The translations under genes and the position numbers were made by a program. A DNA stretch of 64,000 nt from Candidatus Anammoxibacter sp. (GTDB lineage Bacteria; Planctomycetota; Brocadiia; Brocadiales; Anammoxibacteraceae), in assembly GCA_021777055.1 (NCBI GenBank), contig JAIQZO010000034.1, positions 89,721-153,720 on the forward strand. Direction: 5' to 3'. The notes under the pieces are model-generated. The model saw only the letters and a program-made list of their open reading frames with translations, had not been told where the DNA came from and ran no database searches. Below are positions 55,001 to 64,000 of the stretch, piece after piece. Position 1 is the first letter of the stretch. Every line of letters starts with the position of its first letter.

Positions 55001-55217
55001 GGATGCAATAAGAAAGACAGACACAAAAAAAAACGAAAGGATGATGTTCGTTACAATGGAAGATGAAAAAGGAATGTTTGAGGTCACTCTGTTTCCTTCC
55101 GTATACAGAAAATATAGTTATCTCCTTAAAAGTTATGGGCCTTACATTGTAGAAGGAAAGGTTGAAGATCAATATGGTGCAATTACGGTTACGGCGAAAA
55201 AGATATACTCGACGTGA
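52020..55217 (+). CDS. DnaE2-type DNA polymerase III alpha subunit
   Basis: PHP-like N-terminus; PDLDIDLCWKKRDEVIDYV and IKIDLLGNRALSTI catalytic motifs; GRGSGAGSIVAYTLGI; C-terminal OB fold. ATG at 52020 preferred over the upstream start at 51978. Confidence 0.92.
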   Translation: MTATATSYAPLLLRSNYSLLAGTAFIDDILQKAVKFGIRSIALTDTNNLYGALSFYKKARALGIKPIIGTELLSQQNNVSGIRQRVFLLARDLDGYKNICRIITRFNLVPEFKYAKQRAIGSDILTSIAELHEGIYFLTDSLYIAKQLTVTVDREFIKLLIIRPDQNISTQRQHYITAKKMGIGIVGNCDIFFMEKHDYQFHKLLTVIKEGGLMSDASHLTHYQQEDDNLWFAPSPLPGRSTVVSTPRWLRATPYNYFQSPQEIAKRFENCPELLYNSISVADNCNLEIPMDRYIFPKYNMKDSAKISPYEHLYNLCLKGATWRYGVVSDVVINRLKYELEIINKLGFPEYFLVVGDIIRFARDRSIPVVGRGSGAGSIVAYTLGITNVDPLKYNLCFERFMHPLRKDYPDLDIDLCWKKRDEVIDYVYRKYQYVAMICTHNRFQLRSAFREAAKAYGIPNNQVNIYSKFIPRLPGCTLSEIAGTIPVLKELWRNNKSFNHIIKAADRLNGFPRHLGIHSGGIVIANDPIESYVPLEIASKGIVITQYEMHSIEDIGLIKIDLLGNRALSTITEAVKLVKKNHQKIIVPEKIPDREPKTVDLLKSGQTLGCFQIESPGMRNLLKMLRVSSIDETIASLSLIRPGPATGGLKELYVKRARGIEKTTHIDPRLEEVLKDSYGIMLYEEDAIRSASAITGESLARGDEFRRAIAKTKRSEDYVKVESEFIKNATRNGVKEKAAYSVCRYIANFASYTFCKAHAAGYGFIAYQGAYLKAHYPAEFIVSLLNNHQGMYERRVHIEDARRLGINILYPCINRSDYGYSVDNLCIRIGFMQVKGLSLKTIRQIISQREFSSLNSFLQKVNASHKETESLILCGSFDFTGKTRPLLMWELKTQLHKTAILNTCTVNNFESRRTSRQTFFGDGQFNDFISTEEPVLEDYSEEKKYWDEYKVLEIFVDQHPMKLFKKSLPLDNIIDSSKLKYFAGKEIKIAGILDAIRKTDTKKNERMMFVTMEDEKGMFEVTLFPSVYRKYSYLLKSYGPYIVEGKVEDQYGAITVTAKKIYST

Positions 55218-55832
55218 GTATAAATGGAATATTTAGTACTTTATAGTATTACATTATAAAAAACTCTTTTCTAAAAAGATTTTGTAGTTTTTATTGAATA
55301 CAGAAGTCAGAAGTCAGAATAATAGAAAACATTATTTAAGAAGTGAAGACAAATTTACAATTAATGATTCTATTGTAAAACAAACACAAATCTATTTTAA
55401 GCCTTCCTTGTTGTTGGCTTGAGCATTTTCAATAACGCTACCTAATGCTTCCGCTTGTTAATGGTCAAAGCCAACAGGCTCTAATGCTTTTATGTTATTA
55501 AGTTCTTCTGTTATAGGTGTGATTTAAAATTAACAAAAAGTTAAAAAAATATCAAGAAAGATGCAGAACACCTGGGAGTGTTATGGGTTTTTAGTGGAGA
55601 GGGTTTTGTAACAGCATCCATATTATAAAATAGAACAGACCCTTCTGCCGCTTTATGCTTGCAGTAGGGTCTGCTCCGTCCTGTTATGATAGCCGTGACC
55701 ACTATAGTTTGCTTCATTGTGAGGTAAAGATTTTCAGTTAGTTATGCGTCTTTATTAGTATGCTCAAATCTCTATTCCCTAATAGTAAGCAAATAGTAAG
55801 CAAAAATTTTGACGAGCAGTCCGGGTGAATCT

Positions 55833-56273
55833 TTATCCTTCTGCGTGTCCGTGTTCATTACTATGGTCGCATTGCCCATCATGTTCGTGCCCATGTCCAT
55901 GATCGTGGCCGTGCCCGTGCCCATGTCCTTCACCACATTTACATTTACCACCACCTCCTGAGCAGTGTTTGCAGTCACACATCTCGTCGCCAGGTTCTAC
56001 ACCAACAAAACACATGCAGACAATCGTTCCCGGATCGCTCAGAAATGTCTCTTTACATTTGTCTGCGCAGAAATAGAACTTCTTGCCACTAATTTCAACA
56101 GCCTGGGCACTATCTTTGTTGACTGCCATTTTGCAGACAGGGTCAATGGCTTTTCCATTTTCATCTGCATCAGCTGTTTTTATTGTAGCAATATTTTTTA
56201 ATGAACCGTCAAGGTTTAGAAAAAATACTGAGAATATAAATAAAGGTAAAAATAGTAGCTTGTAGTGTTTCAT
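55833..56273 (-). CDS. Secreted YHS-domain protein with Cys/His-rich tail
   Basis: DPVCKMAV...GKKFYFCADKCKETFLSDP; tail GKCKCGEGHGHGHGHDHGHGHEHDGQCDH. Confidence 0.85.
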   Translation of the reverse strand: MKHYKLLFLPLFIFSVFFLNLDGSLKNIATIKTADADENGKAIDPVCKMAVNKDSAQAVEISGKKFYFCADKCKETFLSDPGTIVCMCFVGVEPGDEMCDCKHCSGGGGKCKCGEGHGHGHGHDHGHGHEHDGQCDHSNEHGHAEG

Positions 56274-57103
56274 GCTTCAACGTCTCCAATAAAAAAATAT
56301 TTTAAAAGTAATGTTTTAAGGATTGCTATTTGATTTTAAAGGTAATCACCCCCAATCTTTTCTCTCTCTTTATAAATTTTATGGTTTAATGTTACTTTCT
56401 TATAAGTTTTATGTAGTAATTACATGCTGAAACTACCTATACTCTATTAGAATCCATATCCGTGTTAATATCAATAAAGAAATATGCATTTATACACAAC
56501 TGTGGTATAAATGAAATATTTATTGCTCCATCTTTCGGTAATCTTCGAATGTTATTCGCTTCTGGTTTTCTAGATGTCGCAAAGGCGACACCTATGGAAC
56601 CAAACAATCATAATATCAAAATCTAAATCACTATATTCCTCATTGTCACACCGTTGAGAATAATGTTATGCAAGTTTGTATATCTCATTTTTCTTCGTAA
56701 TTTACAGCTGTTAGCTTATAGGTTATAATGCTAAAATAATTTAGGTATATTTATGGTTTAAATTGTAGGAATTATTAAATGAGGATGAGCGTACAATCGT
56801 CCTCCTTTGTTACATTATAAGAAATCTTTCTGTTGTCCCTCTAAATTTGACGTATACTTAAAGGCTGGATGTCTTGTGATGTATTAGATGAAGTATAGGG
56901 ATGAGCAGGTAATAAATTACCTATGTAACACACATCTTCATATTATCTTTGTCCAGACTTCTATTGCTAAATTCTCAATGCTGCTACGGTCGCGTTTCCG
57001 GTTTGGTTCAATTAGTTTGAATAACTCTAACGTAAATCTGGGAGTTACATGCGCAATTTATTAAATGCATCTTTCCTAACCGTCTTTTTTTTATGTTGTA
57101 ACT

Positions 57104-57832
57104 ATGATTGAATTAGTGAAGGTTGAAAAACGGTACAGTGGAAACACGGTATTAGATAATATTTCTACCAGCTTTTTGACGGGAAAGACTCATATCCTGT
57201 TAGGCCAGAGCGGGTGTGGTAAATCGACTATCCTTAGATTAATTATTGGTTTGGAGAGTGCGGATAATGGAGAAATATTTGTTGATAACAAGGACGTCTC
57301 TTTGATAAGCAGAATAGAGATCTCTGCGTATTTTGGATATGTTATCCAGGACAAGACTCTTATGCCACATCTAACTGTTTTAGATAACATCCTTCTCCCT
57401 GTAAGGGCAAGAAAGATTGCTACAGATTCAGTAATGGAACATTTTGATTTTCTTAAAAAGTTAGTAGAGTTGGATGATGCCCTGGAGGCTAAGTATCCGT
57501 CTCAATTGAGTGGCGGGCAGAAGCAAAAGGCATGTTTGGTAAGGGCGTTGATTCTGAATCCTCCCTATTTATTAATGGATGAACCATTTTCTGCATTAGA
57601 CCCTATGATTAGGTCTGCTCTTCAGGTAGAGTTAAAAAAGATATTTGCGGAGCTTGAAAAGACGGTTATATTTGTGACGCATGATTTGAATGAAGCCTCT
57701 TTCCTGGGTGACGAGATTACACTTATTAATAGTGGAAGAATTATACAGAAGGGACAAATCCAAGAATTGAAATCAAACCCCGGTTCGGAGTTTGTAAAGT
57801 CTTTTTTTGAAGCACAATCACAACAATTTTAA
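57104..57832 (+). CDS. ABC transporter ATPase, osmoprotectant/QAT-type
   Basis: GQSGCGKST Walker A; LSGGQKQKACLVRAL signature; LMDEPFSALDP Walker B. Confidence 0.94.
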   Translation: MIELVKVEKRYSGNTVLDNISTSFLTGKTHILLGQSGCGKSTILRLIIGLESADNGEIFVDNKDVSLISRIEISAYFGYVIQDKTLMPHLTVLDNILLPVRARKIATDSVMEHFDFLKKLVELDDALEAKYPSQLSGGQKQKACLVRALILNPPYLLMDEPFSALDPMIRSALQVELKKIFAELEKTVIFVTHDLNEASFLGDEITLINSGRIIQKGQIQELKSNPGSEFVKSFFEAQSQQF

Positions 57833-57900
57833 GTGGTGTCGTTTGTGCGGTAAGGATCGCGAAGAAATAATTTGACCTCCCGAACCCTTAGTAATGGATT

Positions 57901-59385
57901 GTGGCTAAAATGAAAACAACTTTACTCTCTTTTTGTATATTACTCCTTGTATCTGTTCCGCAGGCATATCCCATAACCGTATCATCAAAGAATTTTACTG
58001 AAAGCTATATTCTTGCAGAAATCTTTTCTAAGAAGATTAAAGATGATTTTCCTGAACATGAAATTAATCGAAAACTGGGGATGGGGGGGACTGGTATACT
58101 GTTTGGAGCGTTGACCAACGGGGATATAGATTTTTACCCTGAGTATACAGGAACTATAGCAGAGGCGATCTTAAAAAGGCCTGAATTGAAGGAGATTTCG
58201 GAGATAAATAAAGCACTTCTACCTTTAGGATTAATTGCCAGCAAATCTTTGGGGTTTAGTAACACCTACGCATTTGCTGTTAAAAAGGAGACAGCGGCGA
58301 AATATTTAATAAATAACATTAGTGATCTTGCAACACTTCCTGATTTGAGATACGGCTTTAGTTACGAATTCCTTAAACGTAATGATGGATACTATGCCCT
58401 TGCAGAGAAATATGGACTGAAGAATACAAATGTAAAGGGGATGGCGCATGGGCTTGCGTACGAGGCAATTGAATCTGGATCGGTTGATTTGATTGATGTT
58501 TATTCAACAGATGCAAAGATAAAGAGATTTGACCTCCATATACTTGAGGATAACCTGGAATTTTTTCCCAGATATGATGCTGTGATTTTGGCAAATATTA
58601 ACTTTGTTAAGGAGTATCCAGGATTATGGTTGCATCTAAAATCACTTGAGGGAAAGATTAACGGGCCTGAAATGGTCAAGTTAAATGCATTGGTTGAACT
58701 TGGTAACTATACTTTCAAGGATTCTGCGACATCTTTTTTTACGCCATTTTCAGCCACAGATAAAGAACGAAAGATTAATTTTGGACAAATCTGGTCAAAA
58801 ACAAGAGAGCATCTTTTTTTGGTCTTTGTGTCTCTATTACTTGCAGTAGTTATTGGGGTTCCGTTGGGATATCTTGCCACTTGTTCTGGTTGGCTCAGAC
58901 ACTCAATTTTTGCTGTGAGTGGTATTGTGCAGACAATACCATCGCTCGCACTCCTCTGCTTTTTTGTGCCGTTTTTGGGTATAGGATTAGCACCTACTCT
59001 GACGGCCCTTTTTCTTTACGGCCTTTTGCCTATTGTTCGAAATGCATGTATCGGGCTTGAATCTATTGATAACAAACTTAAAGAGACAAGCCAGGTCCTT
59101 GGATTGAAGAAGATGCAGAGCATTTTATGGATTGAGATACCATTGTCAATGCCAAGTATTATTGCAGGTATAAAGACGGCGGCCGTTATTAATGTTGGAA
59201 CTGCGACCTTGGCGGCTTTTATAGGCTGCGGTGGGTTAGGAAGTTTTATTGTAACTGGTCTTGCCCTTAACGATATTAATACTATCCTGCATGGTGCGAT
59301 TCCAGCCGCAATCCTGGCCCTAATACTTCAATATCTGTTTGACGTTGCAGACAGGTTTCTAATACCCAAAGGGATCCGGTCTTAG
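57901..59385 (+). CDS. Fused substrate-binding and permease subunit of QAT-type ABC transporter
   Basis: ITVSSKNFTESYILAEIFSKKI (OpuAC-like) followed by BPD permease (GIVQTIPSLALLCFFVPFLGIG; EIPLSMPSIIAGIKTA). Start may be ATG at 57910. Confidence 0.92.
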   Translation: MAKMKTTLLSFCILLLVSVPQAYPITVSSKNFTESYILAEIFSKKIKDDFPEHEINRKLGMGGTGILFGALTNGDIDFYPEYTGTIAEAILKRPELKEISEINKALLPLGLIASKSLGFSNTYAFAVKKETAAKYLINNISDLATLPDLRYGFSYEFLKRNDGYYALAEKYGLKNTNVKGMAHGLAYEAIESGSVDLIDVYSTDAKIKRFDLHILEDNLEFFPRYDAVILANINFVKEYPGLWLHLKSLEGKINGPEMVKLNALVELGNYTFKDSATSFFTPFSATDKERKINFGQIWSKTREHLFLVFVSLLLAVVIGVPLGYLATCSGWLRHSIFAVSGIVQTIPSLALLCFFVPFLGIGLAPTLTALFLYGLLPIVRNACIGLESIDNKLKETSQVLGLKKMQSILWIEIPLSMPSIIAGIKTAAVINVGTATLAAFIGCGGLGSFIVTGLALNDINTILHGAIPAAILALILQYLFDVADRFLIPKGIRS

Positions 59386-60383
59386 TCGTTTTTGCACACT
59401 TCCCAGACAGAGTCAATAAAGTAACGTTTTGAGTCAAACAGATGGTTGATTACTGTGTAGCCTGTATCTTTAGCAAGCATTTCTATTTCAGATTGTGTAT
59501 ATTTGTAAGAGTATTCTGTGTGTATTCCCTCCCACGGTTTAAATGTAAATTCCTTGTCCAGGTCACCGATCTTTACAGCCTGTTTCTTTGTGCTTATTAT
59601 ATAACTTTCCATTGCTCCCAGTTGTACATTGTAAACCCCTTGATGCATAAACGATGAGCGGTCAAAATCAGCGTCTAATGTCTCGTTCAACCTTGATAAA
59701 AGATTTAAATTAAATTCACTTGTAACTCCTTTTGTATCGTTATAGGCAGAGTGTAAAATGTTTAAATCTTTTTTTAGATCAAATCCGATTAAAACGTAGT
59801 CGCCCGGGTTAAGTACATACCATAACTGGCGCAGGAATTTTTCAGCTTCAGCATGGTTAAAGTTTCCAATGCTTGAACCTAAAAACAGAACAAAGTTTTT
59901 ACGTTTTGTTTGCTTCACAAGCGTACGAATACCGTCAAAATAGTCTCCCACGAGACCTTCAACTATTAAGTTTTCATCGTAATTGTTTTTTAATTTAGAA
60001 AAAAGGGTTTCCATTGCATCTTTAGAGATATCAATAGGGATATATTTAAAGTCCAGAGTTTGATTAATAAATTCGTCCAATAAAACAAATGTCTTCCTGC
60101 CATCACCTGAACCCAGTTCGATAAGGTTAAATGGATCTTTTGCTAATTTCTTTGCGATATTCTCTTTCTCTTTTGTTAAAATATTGAACTCGCAGCCGGT
60201 TAGATAGTATTCGTCAAGTTCGGTTATTTGCTGAAAAAGGTCGCTTCCTTTTTGGTCATAGAAAAAAGATGAGTTTAACTTTTTTGGCTTTCCGGATAGG
60301 CCTTCTAGAACTGCTAAAGCTAATTCATGGTTGCCTATGTTGTTTCTGCTGTTTTCTGCTAGGTTAGTATAGTTGATATTCAT
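59382..60383 (-). CDS. egtD: EgtD-family L-histidine N-alpha-methyltransferase
   Basis: SSFFYDQKGSDLFQQITELDEYYLTGCEF, LIELGSGDGRKTFVLLDEF, YIPIDIS, FLGSSIGNF. Confidence 0.92.
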   Translation of the reverse strand: MNINYTNLAENSRNNIGNHELALAVLEGLSGKPKKLNSSFFYDQKGSDLFQQITELDEYYLTGCEFNILTKEKENIAKKLAKDPFNLIELGSGDGRKTFVLLDEFINQTLDFKYIPIDISKDAMETLFSKLKNNYDENLIVEGLVGDYFDGIRTLVKQTKRKNFVLFLGSSIGNFNHAEAEKFLRQLWYVLNPGDYVLIGFDLKKDLNILHSAYNDTKGVTSEFNLNLLSRLNETLDADFDRSSFMHQGVYNVQLGAMESYIISTKKQAVKIGDLDKEFTFKPWEGIHTEYSYKYTQSEIEMLAKDTGYTVINHLFDSKRYFIDSVWEVCKND

Positions 60384-60523
60384 GTTAATCTCTTGTTTTA
60401 GGTGTTAAAAATGAATAATATTTATATTCTTATCTATATTTTAAAATAGAGAGAAAAAGAGAGGTTTAAATCTGTACTCTTATTGCAAGCATATATTCTA
60501 TAGGTGGGGCAGAAATAGGAGGT

Positions 60524-61621
60524 CTAACCTCCTTCGTGTTTATCATTTAGCATCTCTTTAAAGCTCATCCTTGTTTTCTTTGGCTGCTCTTTCTTCTTAA
60601 AGAATTTTGATTTGATTAGTAACTTCCAGTCTCTTGGTGTAAATACTAACCAAAGGAAATTCTTTAGATTTATAGTTGAGTATATGTCGTGCATCCACTC
60701 TTTTCCTGAATGGTGGACAGAAAAACTGTATGGTTTTATAGATGAAAACGGCCCCGCCTGTTTTGTAATAAAGTCTATGATACACCTGAAGGGCCCCCTT
60801 ATTATTATGTCAAAAAGTGGATATGGAGTGAGGGGGAAAAAGTAACCGGTGGGAAGCACTATGTCTACATTGTTATCTCTTCCCGCTCCTTCAATAACGG
60901 GTTCAGTCAGGCATGTAAATGTATGTTTAAGGGTAGTATAAACGTCGTCCTCCGATCCCTTGACGTTGTCCCAATTATCATAAAGGAACTTGGTTAGTAT
61001 TGGAAAAATGGGATGATTCTTCTTGCTGCCGATCATGCCGTTGCTAATATTAATTGCACTCTTTGCAGAACTGAAAAATGGCGGGAATATTCCGGCATAG
61101 AAATCATAACAATGGTGAAGGACATCGTGGGGTTTAAGGCAGAAACAGTCACAGTCAACATAAAGGCCGCCAAGTGTATATAATATGTCGTATCGGAGAA
61201 TGTCAACCATCTCGCCGATAGTTAGTTCTTTGCTGCATAATTCATTCAGGTATTTATCTGAGAACTTGTACTCCTTTACTTCCTTGTTTGTCCACAGTTT
61301 AATTTCCCAATCAGGATGGTGCGTGATCCAGCTCTTTCTGTAATCTTTATAGGTTTGTGGCATCTCCCTGTCGCCTATCCAGATTTGATGGATGACTTTC
61401 GGGATCTTGGGCTCTTCTTGCGGAGTTACCTTCAGAAAATTATTTGTTTTATAGAGTGAATCCAGTGCATCGTAAACATCTTTGTTTCGCCCCTTATACT
61501 TCTTTATCTGTTTGAAATATCCGCTGCCTTTACCAAGTGATTCTTCAAAGTCCGCATAACATTCCTTTAAAATATCCAGAAACAATGGAGTCTCTCTCTT
61601 TTTGAAATTGCCATTCTGCAT
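60524..61621 (-). CDS. DXD-motif (OCH1/GT32-like) glycosyltransferase
   Basis: IPKVIHQIWIGDREMPQTYK; YDILYTLGGLYVDCDCFCLKP. Confidence 0.88.
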   Translation of the reverse strand: MQNGNFKKRETPLFLDILKECYADFEESLGKGSGYFKQIKKYKGRNKDVYDALDSLYKTNNFLKVTPQEEPKIPKVIHQIWIGDREMPQTYKDYRKSWITHHPDWEIKLWTNKEVKEYKFSDKYLNELCSKELTIGEMVDILRYDILYTLGGLYVDCDCFCLKPHDVLHHCYDFYAGIFPPFFSSAKSAINISNGMIGSKKNHPIFPILTKFLYDNWDNVKGSEDDVYTTLKHTFTCLTEPVIEGAGRDNNVDIVLPTGYFFPLTPYPLFDIIIRGPFRCIIDFITKQAGPFSSIKPYSFSVHHSGKEWMHDIYSTINLKNFLWLVFTPRDWKLLIKSKFFKKKEQPKKTRMSFKEMLNDKHEGG

Positions 61622-62058
61622 TGGGGCTCTTGTTAACTTTTTTTTATGCCTTTTAAATTGAAGGAAAAAGAATTTGTTTATAAAGAAAAACAGTTTATCA
61701 TATTCAAAATATAAATGTAAGTATCATTTGATAAAATTCGTAAAGTATTTTAACTGTTTCTGCTCCCAATTACCCCAAGATTACTCATATGTGCTTAGGT
61801 TTTGTCTTCTGATTTAACTTGAATTTAAATCATTATTTTAGTATCTTTTCGGGTATAATTATTCTGGGAACCTGTTCAGGGAAGTAAAAAAAACTATCTT
61901 GCTTCTCTCCCATGTGATAAAAGAAAGAGTACGGCAGATAATGTGTTTAGGGTGTTTTCGCGAGACCGTTAATCTTACAGTTTGAACAGCTCTAGACATT
62001 TTTGCAGAAGATTTGCATTTGGTAGAACCTCCAGAAGTTAGCGAATAACAATTGCTTC

Positions 62059-62130
62059 GCCCGTGTGGCTCAACGGTAGAGCACGGCATTCGTAATGCCG
62101 GGGTTGTGGGTTCGATTCCCGCCACGGGCT
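62059..62130 (+). tRNA. tRNA-Thr (anticodon CGT)
   Basis: Cloverleaf GCCCGTG...GCTC..GAGC, CGGCA-TTCGTAA-TGCCG, GTGGG-TTCGATT-CCCGC, CACGGGC; no encoded CCA. Confidence 0.96.
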
Positions 62131-62298
62131 TGTTTTATCATAAGACGTTACTATTTTTACTCACTCTCCATTTTTGTGATATCCCATTTTATGCCCACCG
62201 TTAAGTATATTTATTACTTTTCACAAAGTGCAAAATTTTCTGCGATTTGTGAACCTCTTCCATCCTAAAACATTTTAATTCTGATACTTAATATCAGT

Positions 62299-62533
62299 GT
62301 TGCCCGGTTAGCAATTTGCTTCACACATATGCGTACTAACATTGAGTGCCTAAAATGCCTAAATTGCCTAAAATGAGCTAAAATTATAGAATTTTATTAT
62401 TAATTAAAAACAACACTATTAACTTTAGGCACTTTAGGCACTTTAGGCATTTTAGGCATTTTCTAGTGCTATGATATTGGACAATGTTCATAAATATAGA
62501 ACGTTTTTTCACTGCAAAAAGTTAACCGGACAA
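62299..62533. repeat. MITE-like element (copy 2), upstream of nupC
   Basis: ttgcccggtta ... ttaaccggacaa ends; tgcctaaa array on the left arm, tttaggcactttaggcactttaggcattttaggcatttt on the right. Confidence 0.8.
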
Positions 62534-62610
62534 GGTTGACTTAATATATAAATATTTCTTTTCTTATTACTGTAGTTTTCCTGTTTAAAGAGAAATTGTA
62601 GAGACAGATA

Positions 62611-63855
62611 ATGATCGGTCAAAGTGTTATAGGGTTATTTGTTTTTGTTGTTTTTTCATGGATTATAAGTGAAGATCGGCGTAAGGCTAGATTTAGGCCG
62701 GTTATTGCAGGTTTGTCTCTACAGCTTGGAATAGCTGCGTTTTTCTTAAAAGTGCCGGTGTTTAAGGACCTCTTCTTGCTCATGAATAAGGGGATTATCT
62801 TTCTTGAAGAGGCTGCAGGGGCGGGTACTGAGTTTGTCTTTGGATATTTGGGCGGAGGTGACCTTCCATTTGATGAAAAAGTTCCGGGGGCAGGTTATAT
62901 TTTGGCATTCAGGGCACTTCCACTTGTTCTTGTAATAAGTGCCATTTCGTCTCTTTTGTTTTACTGGAGGGTGTTGCCATATATTGTTAGGATGTTTTCG
63001 TGGATGCTTCAAAAAACAATGGGTATCGGTGGGGCGGAAGGTGTAGGTGTTGCGGCCAATATCTTTACGGGAATGATTGAGGCTCCAATCTTTATCAGGC
63101 CGTATCTGAAAGATATGGAAAGGAGTGAGCTATTTACTGTGATGACTTGCGGGATGGCTACCATTGCAGGTACCGTCATGGCTTTGTATGCATCGGTATT
63201 AAGCCGAGTGGTTCCCGATATTACGGGCCATATTCTTACTGCGTCTATTATTAGTGCGCCAGCGGCGGTTACAGTGTCAAAACTTATGGTGCCTGGCGGC
63301 AATAGACTAACTAAAGGCAGCCTAATACCTGACCAAGCAGCCCAAAGTTCCATGGATGCCATCTCCAGGGGGACCATTGATGGCGTTAAGTTGATTATAA
63401 ACATAATAGCAATGCTTATAGTGTTGATTGCGTTAGTTTATATAGTGAACGGAATATTAGGTATATTGCCTGATTTTGGCGGCAGTCCGGTAACATTGCA
63501 GAGGATACTTGGGTACATTATGGCTCCAGTTGTATGGTTAATGGGTATACCGTGGGCAGAGGCGTTGGCTGCTGGTTCGGTAATGGGAACTAAAACTGTA
63601 CTTAACGAGTTTATTGCCTATATTGAGCTTGCGAATCTGCCTGAATCGGTTTTAAGTCAGAAAAGCAGGTTGATCCTTGTCTATGCCTTGTGCGGGTTTG
63701 CAAATTTTGGAAGTTTGGGTATCATGGTCGGTGGGCTTGGAAGTATGGTTCCTGAACGAAAGCAAGAGATTCTTTCTCTGGGGTTTAAATCCATTATTGC
63801 TGGCACCATTTCCACTTGTATGACCGGAGCAGTTGTTGGTATATTAACCGGATGA
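62611..63855 (+). CDS. nupC: NupC/CNT-family concentrative nucleoside transporter
   Basis: GVGVAANIFTGMIEAPIFIRPYL, GMATIAGTVMALYA, YALCGFANFGSLGIMVGGLG. Confidence 0.94.
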   Translation: MIGQSVIGLFVFVVFSWIISEDRRKARFRPVIAGLSLQLGIAAFFLKVPVFKDLFLLMNKGIIFLEEAAGAGTEFVFGYLGGGDLPFDEKVPGAGYILAFRALPLVLVISAISSLLFYWRVLPYIVRMFSWMLQKTMGIGGAEGVGVAANIFTGMIEAPIFIRPYLKDMERSELFTVMTCGMATIAGTVMALYASVLSRVVPDITGHILTASIISAPAAVTVSKLMVPGGNRLTKGSLIPDQAAQSSMDAISRGTIDGVKLIINIIAMLIVLIALVYIVNGILGILPDFGGSPVTLQRILGYIMAPVVWLMGIPWAEALAAGSVMGTKTVLNEFIAYIELANLPESVLSQKSRLILVYALCGFANFGSLGIMVGGLGSMVPERKQEILSLGFKSIIAGTISTCMTGAVVGILTG

Positions 63856-63865
63856 AAACTCAGCG

Positions 63866-64000
63866 TTGTCCGGTTATGTATTTGCATGGCAGATATAGGC
63901 GCTAACATCCAGTGCCTAAAATGCCTAAATTGCCTAAATTGCCTAAAATAAGCTAAAATTATAGAAATTTATTTATTATTAATTAAAAACAATACTATTA
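63866..64000. repeat. MITE-like element (copy 3), truncated by window end
   Basis: ttgtccggttatg ... tgcctaaaatgcctaaattgcctaaattgcctaaaataagctaaaattatagaaatttatttattattaattaaaaac; same as 62299 copy. Confidence 0.8.

Noticed and set aside
55772-55978. 68-aa minus-strand ORF rich in Met/Thr/Asn
   Set aside because: Out-of-frame reading of the His-rich tail of the YHS protein.
61859-62125. 88-aa minus-strand ORF (MAGIEPTTPALRMPCSTVEPHGR...)
   Set aside because: It runs antisense through tRNA-Thr; a typical spurious ORF.
62340-62460. TGCCTAAA/TTTAGGCA arrays resembling a CRISPR array
   Set aside because: Word length about 8-9 bp with no unique spacers and opposite orientation on the two arms; better explained as hairpin arms of a MITE-like element.

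Overview
AT-rich bacterial window. Gene content (periplasmic c-type cytochrome fusion, YVTN propellers, SCO1, V4R proteins, many secreted proteins) suggests a planctomycete, possibly an anammox-type lineage; this assignment is inferred only. Recognisable genes include a sigma-54 response regulator and PAS histidine kinase next to a V4R protein, pyruvate kinase, a tyrosine phenol-lyase-like enzyme beside a large unknown protein, rsmE, a GT39-like glycosyltransferase, an HtrA protease, cheR with a decayed cheB fragment, a periplasmic copper/redox cluster (YtkA/CusF-like/cytochrome c/LivK-like fusion, two YVTN propellers, SCO1, VKOR-DsbA), mazG, an aquaporin, a 5-FTHF cyclo-ligase, a lexA - DUF6504-like - Y-family polymerase - dnaE2-like SOS cassette with two LexA boxes, a QAT-type ABC transporter convergent with egtD, a DXD glycosyltransferase, tRNA-Thr(CGT) and a NupC-family transporter. 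The most unusual structures are: (1) three tandem paralogous giant secreted proteins, each with exactly seven ~67-aa repeats, embedded in a duplicated gene-plus-intergenic cassette with a visible duplication scar near 15.3 kb; (2) the 36.8-45.8 kb redox cluster and its multidomain fusion protein; (3) several families of dispersed non-coding repeats, including MITE-like elements with TGCCTAAA arrays that flank nupC. All calls were made by eye from sequence and translations; no database search was run.
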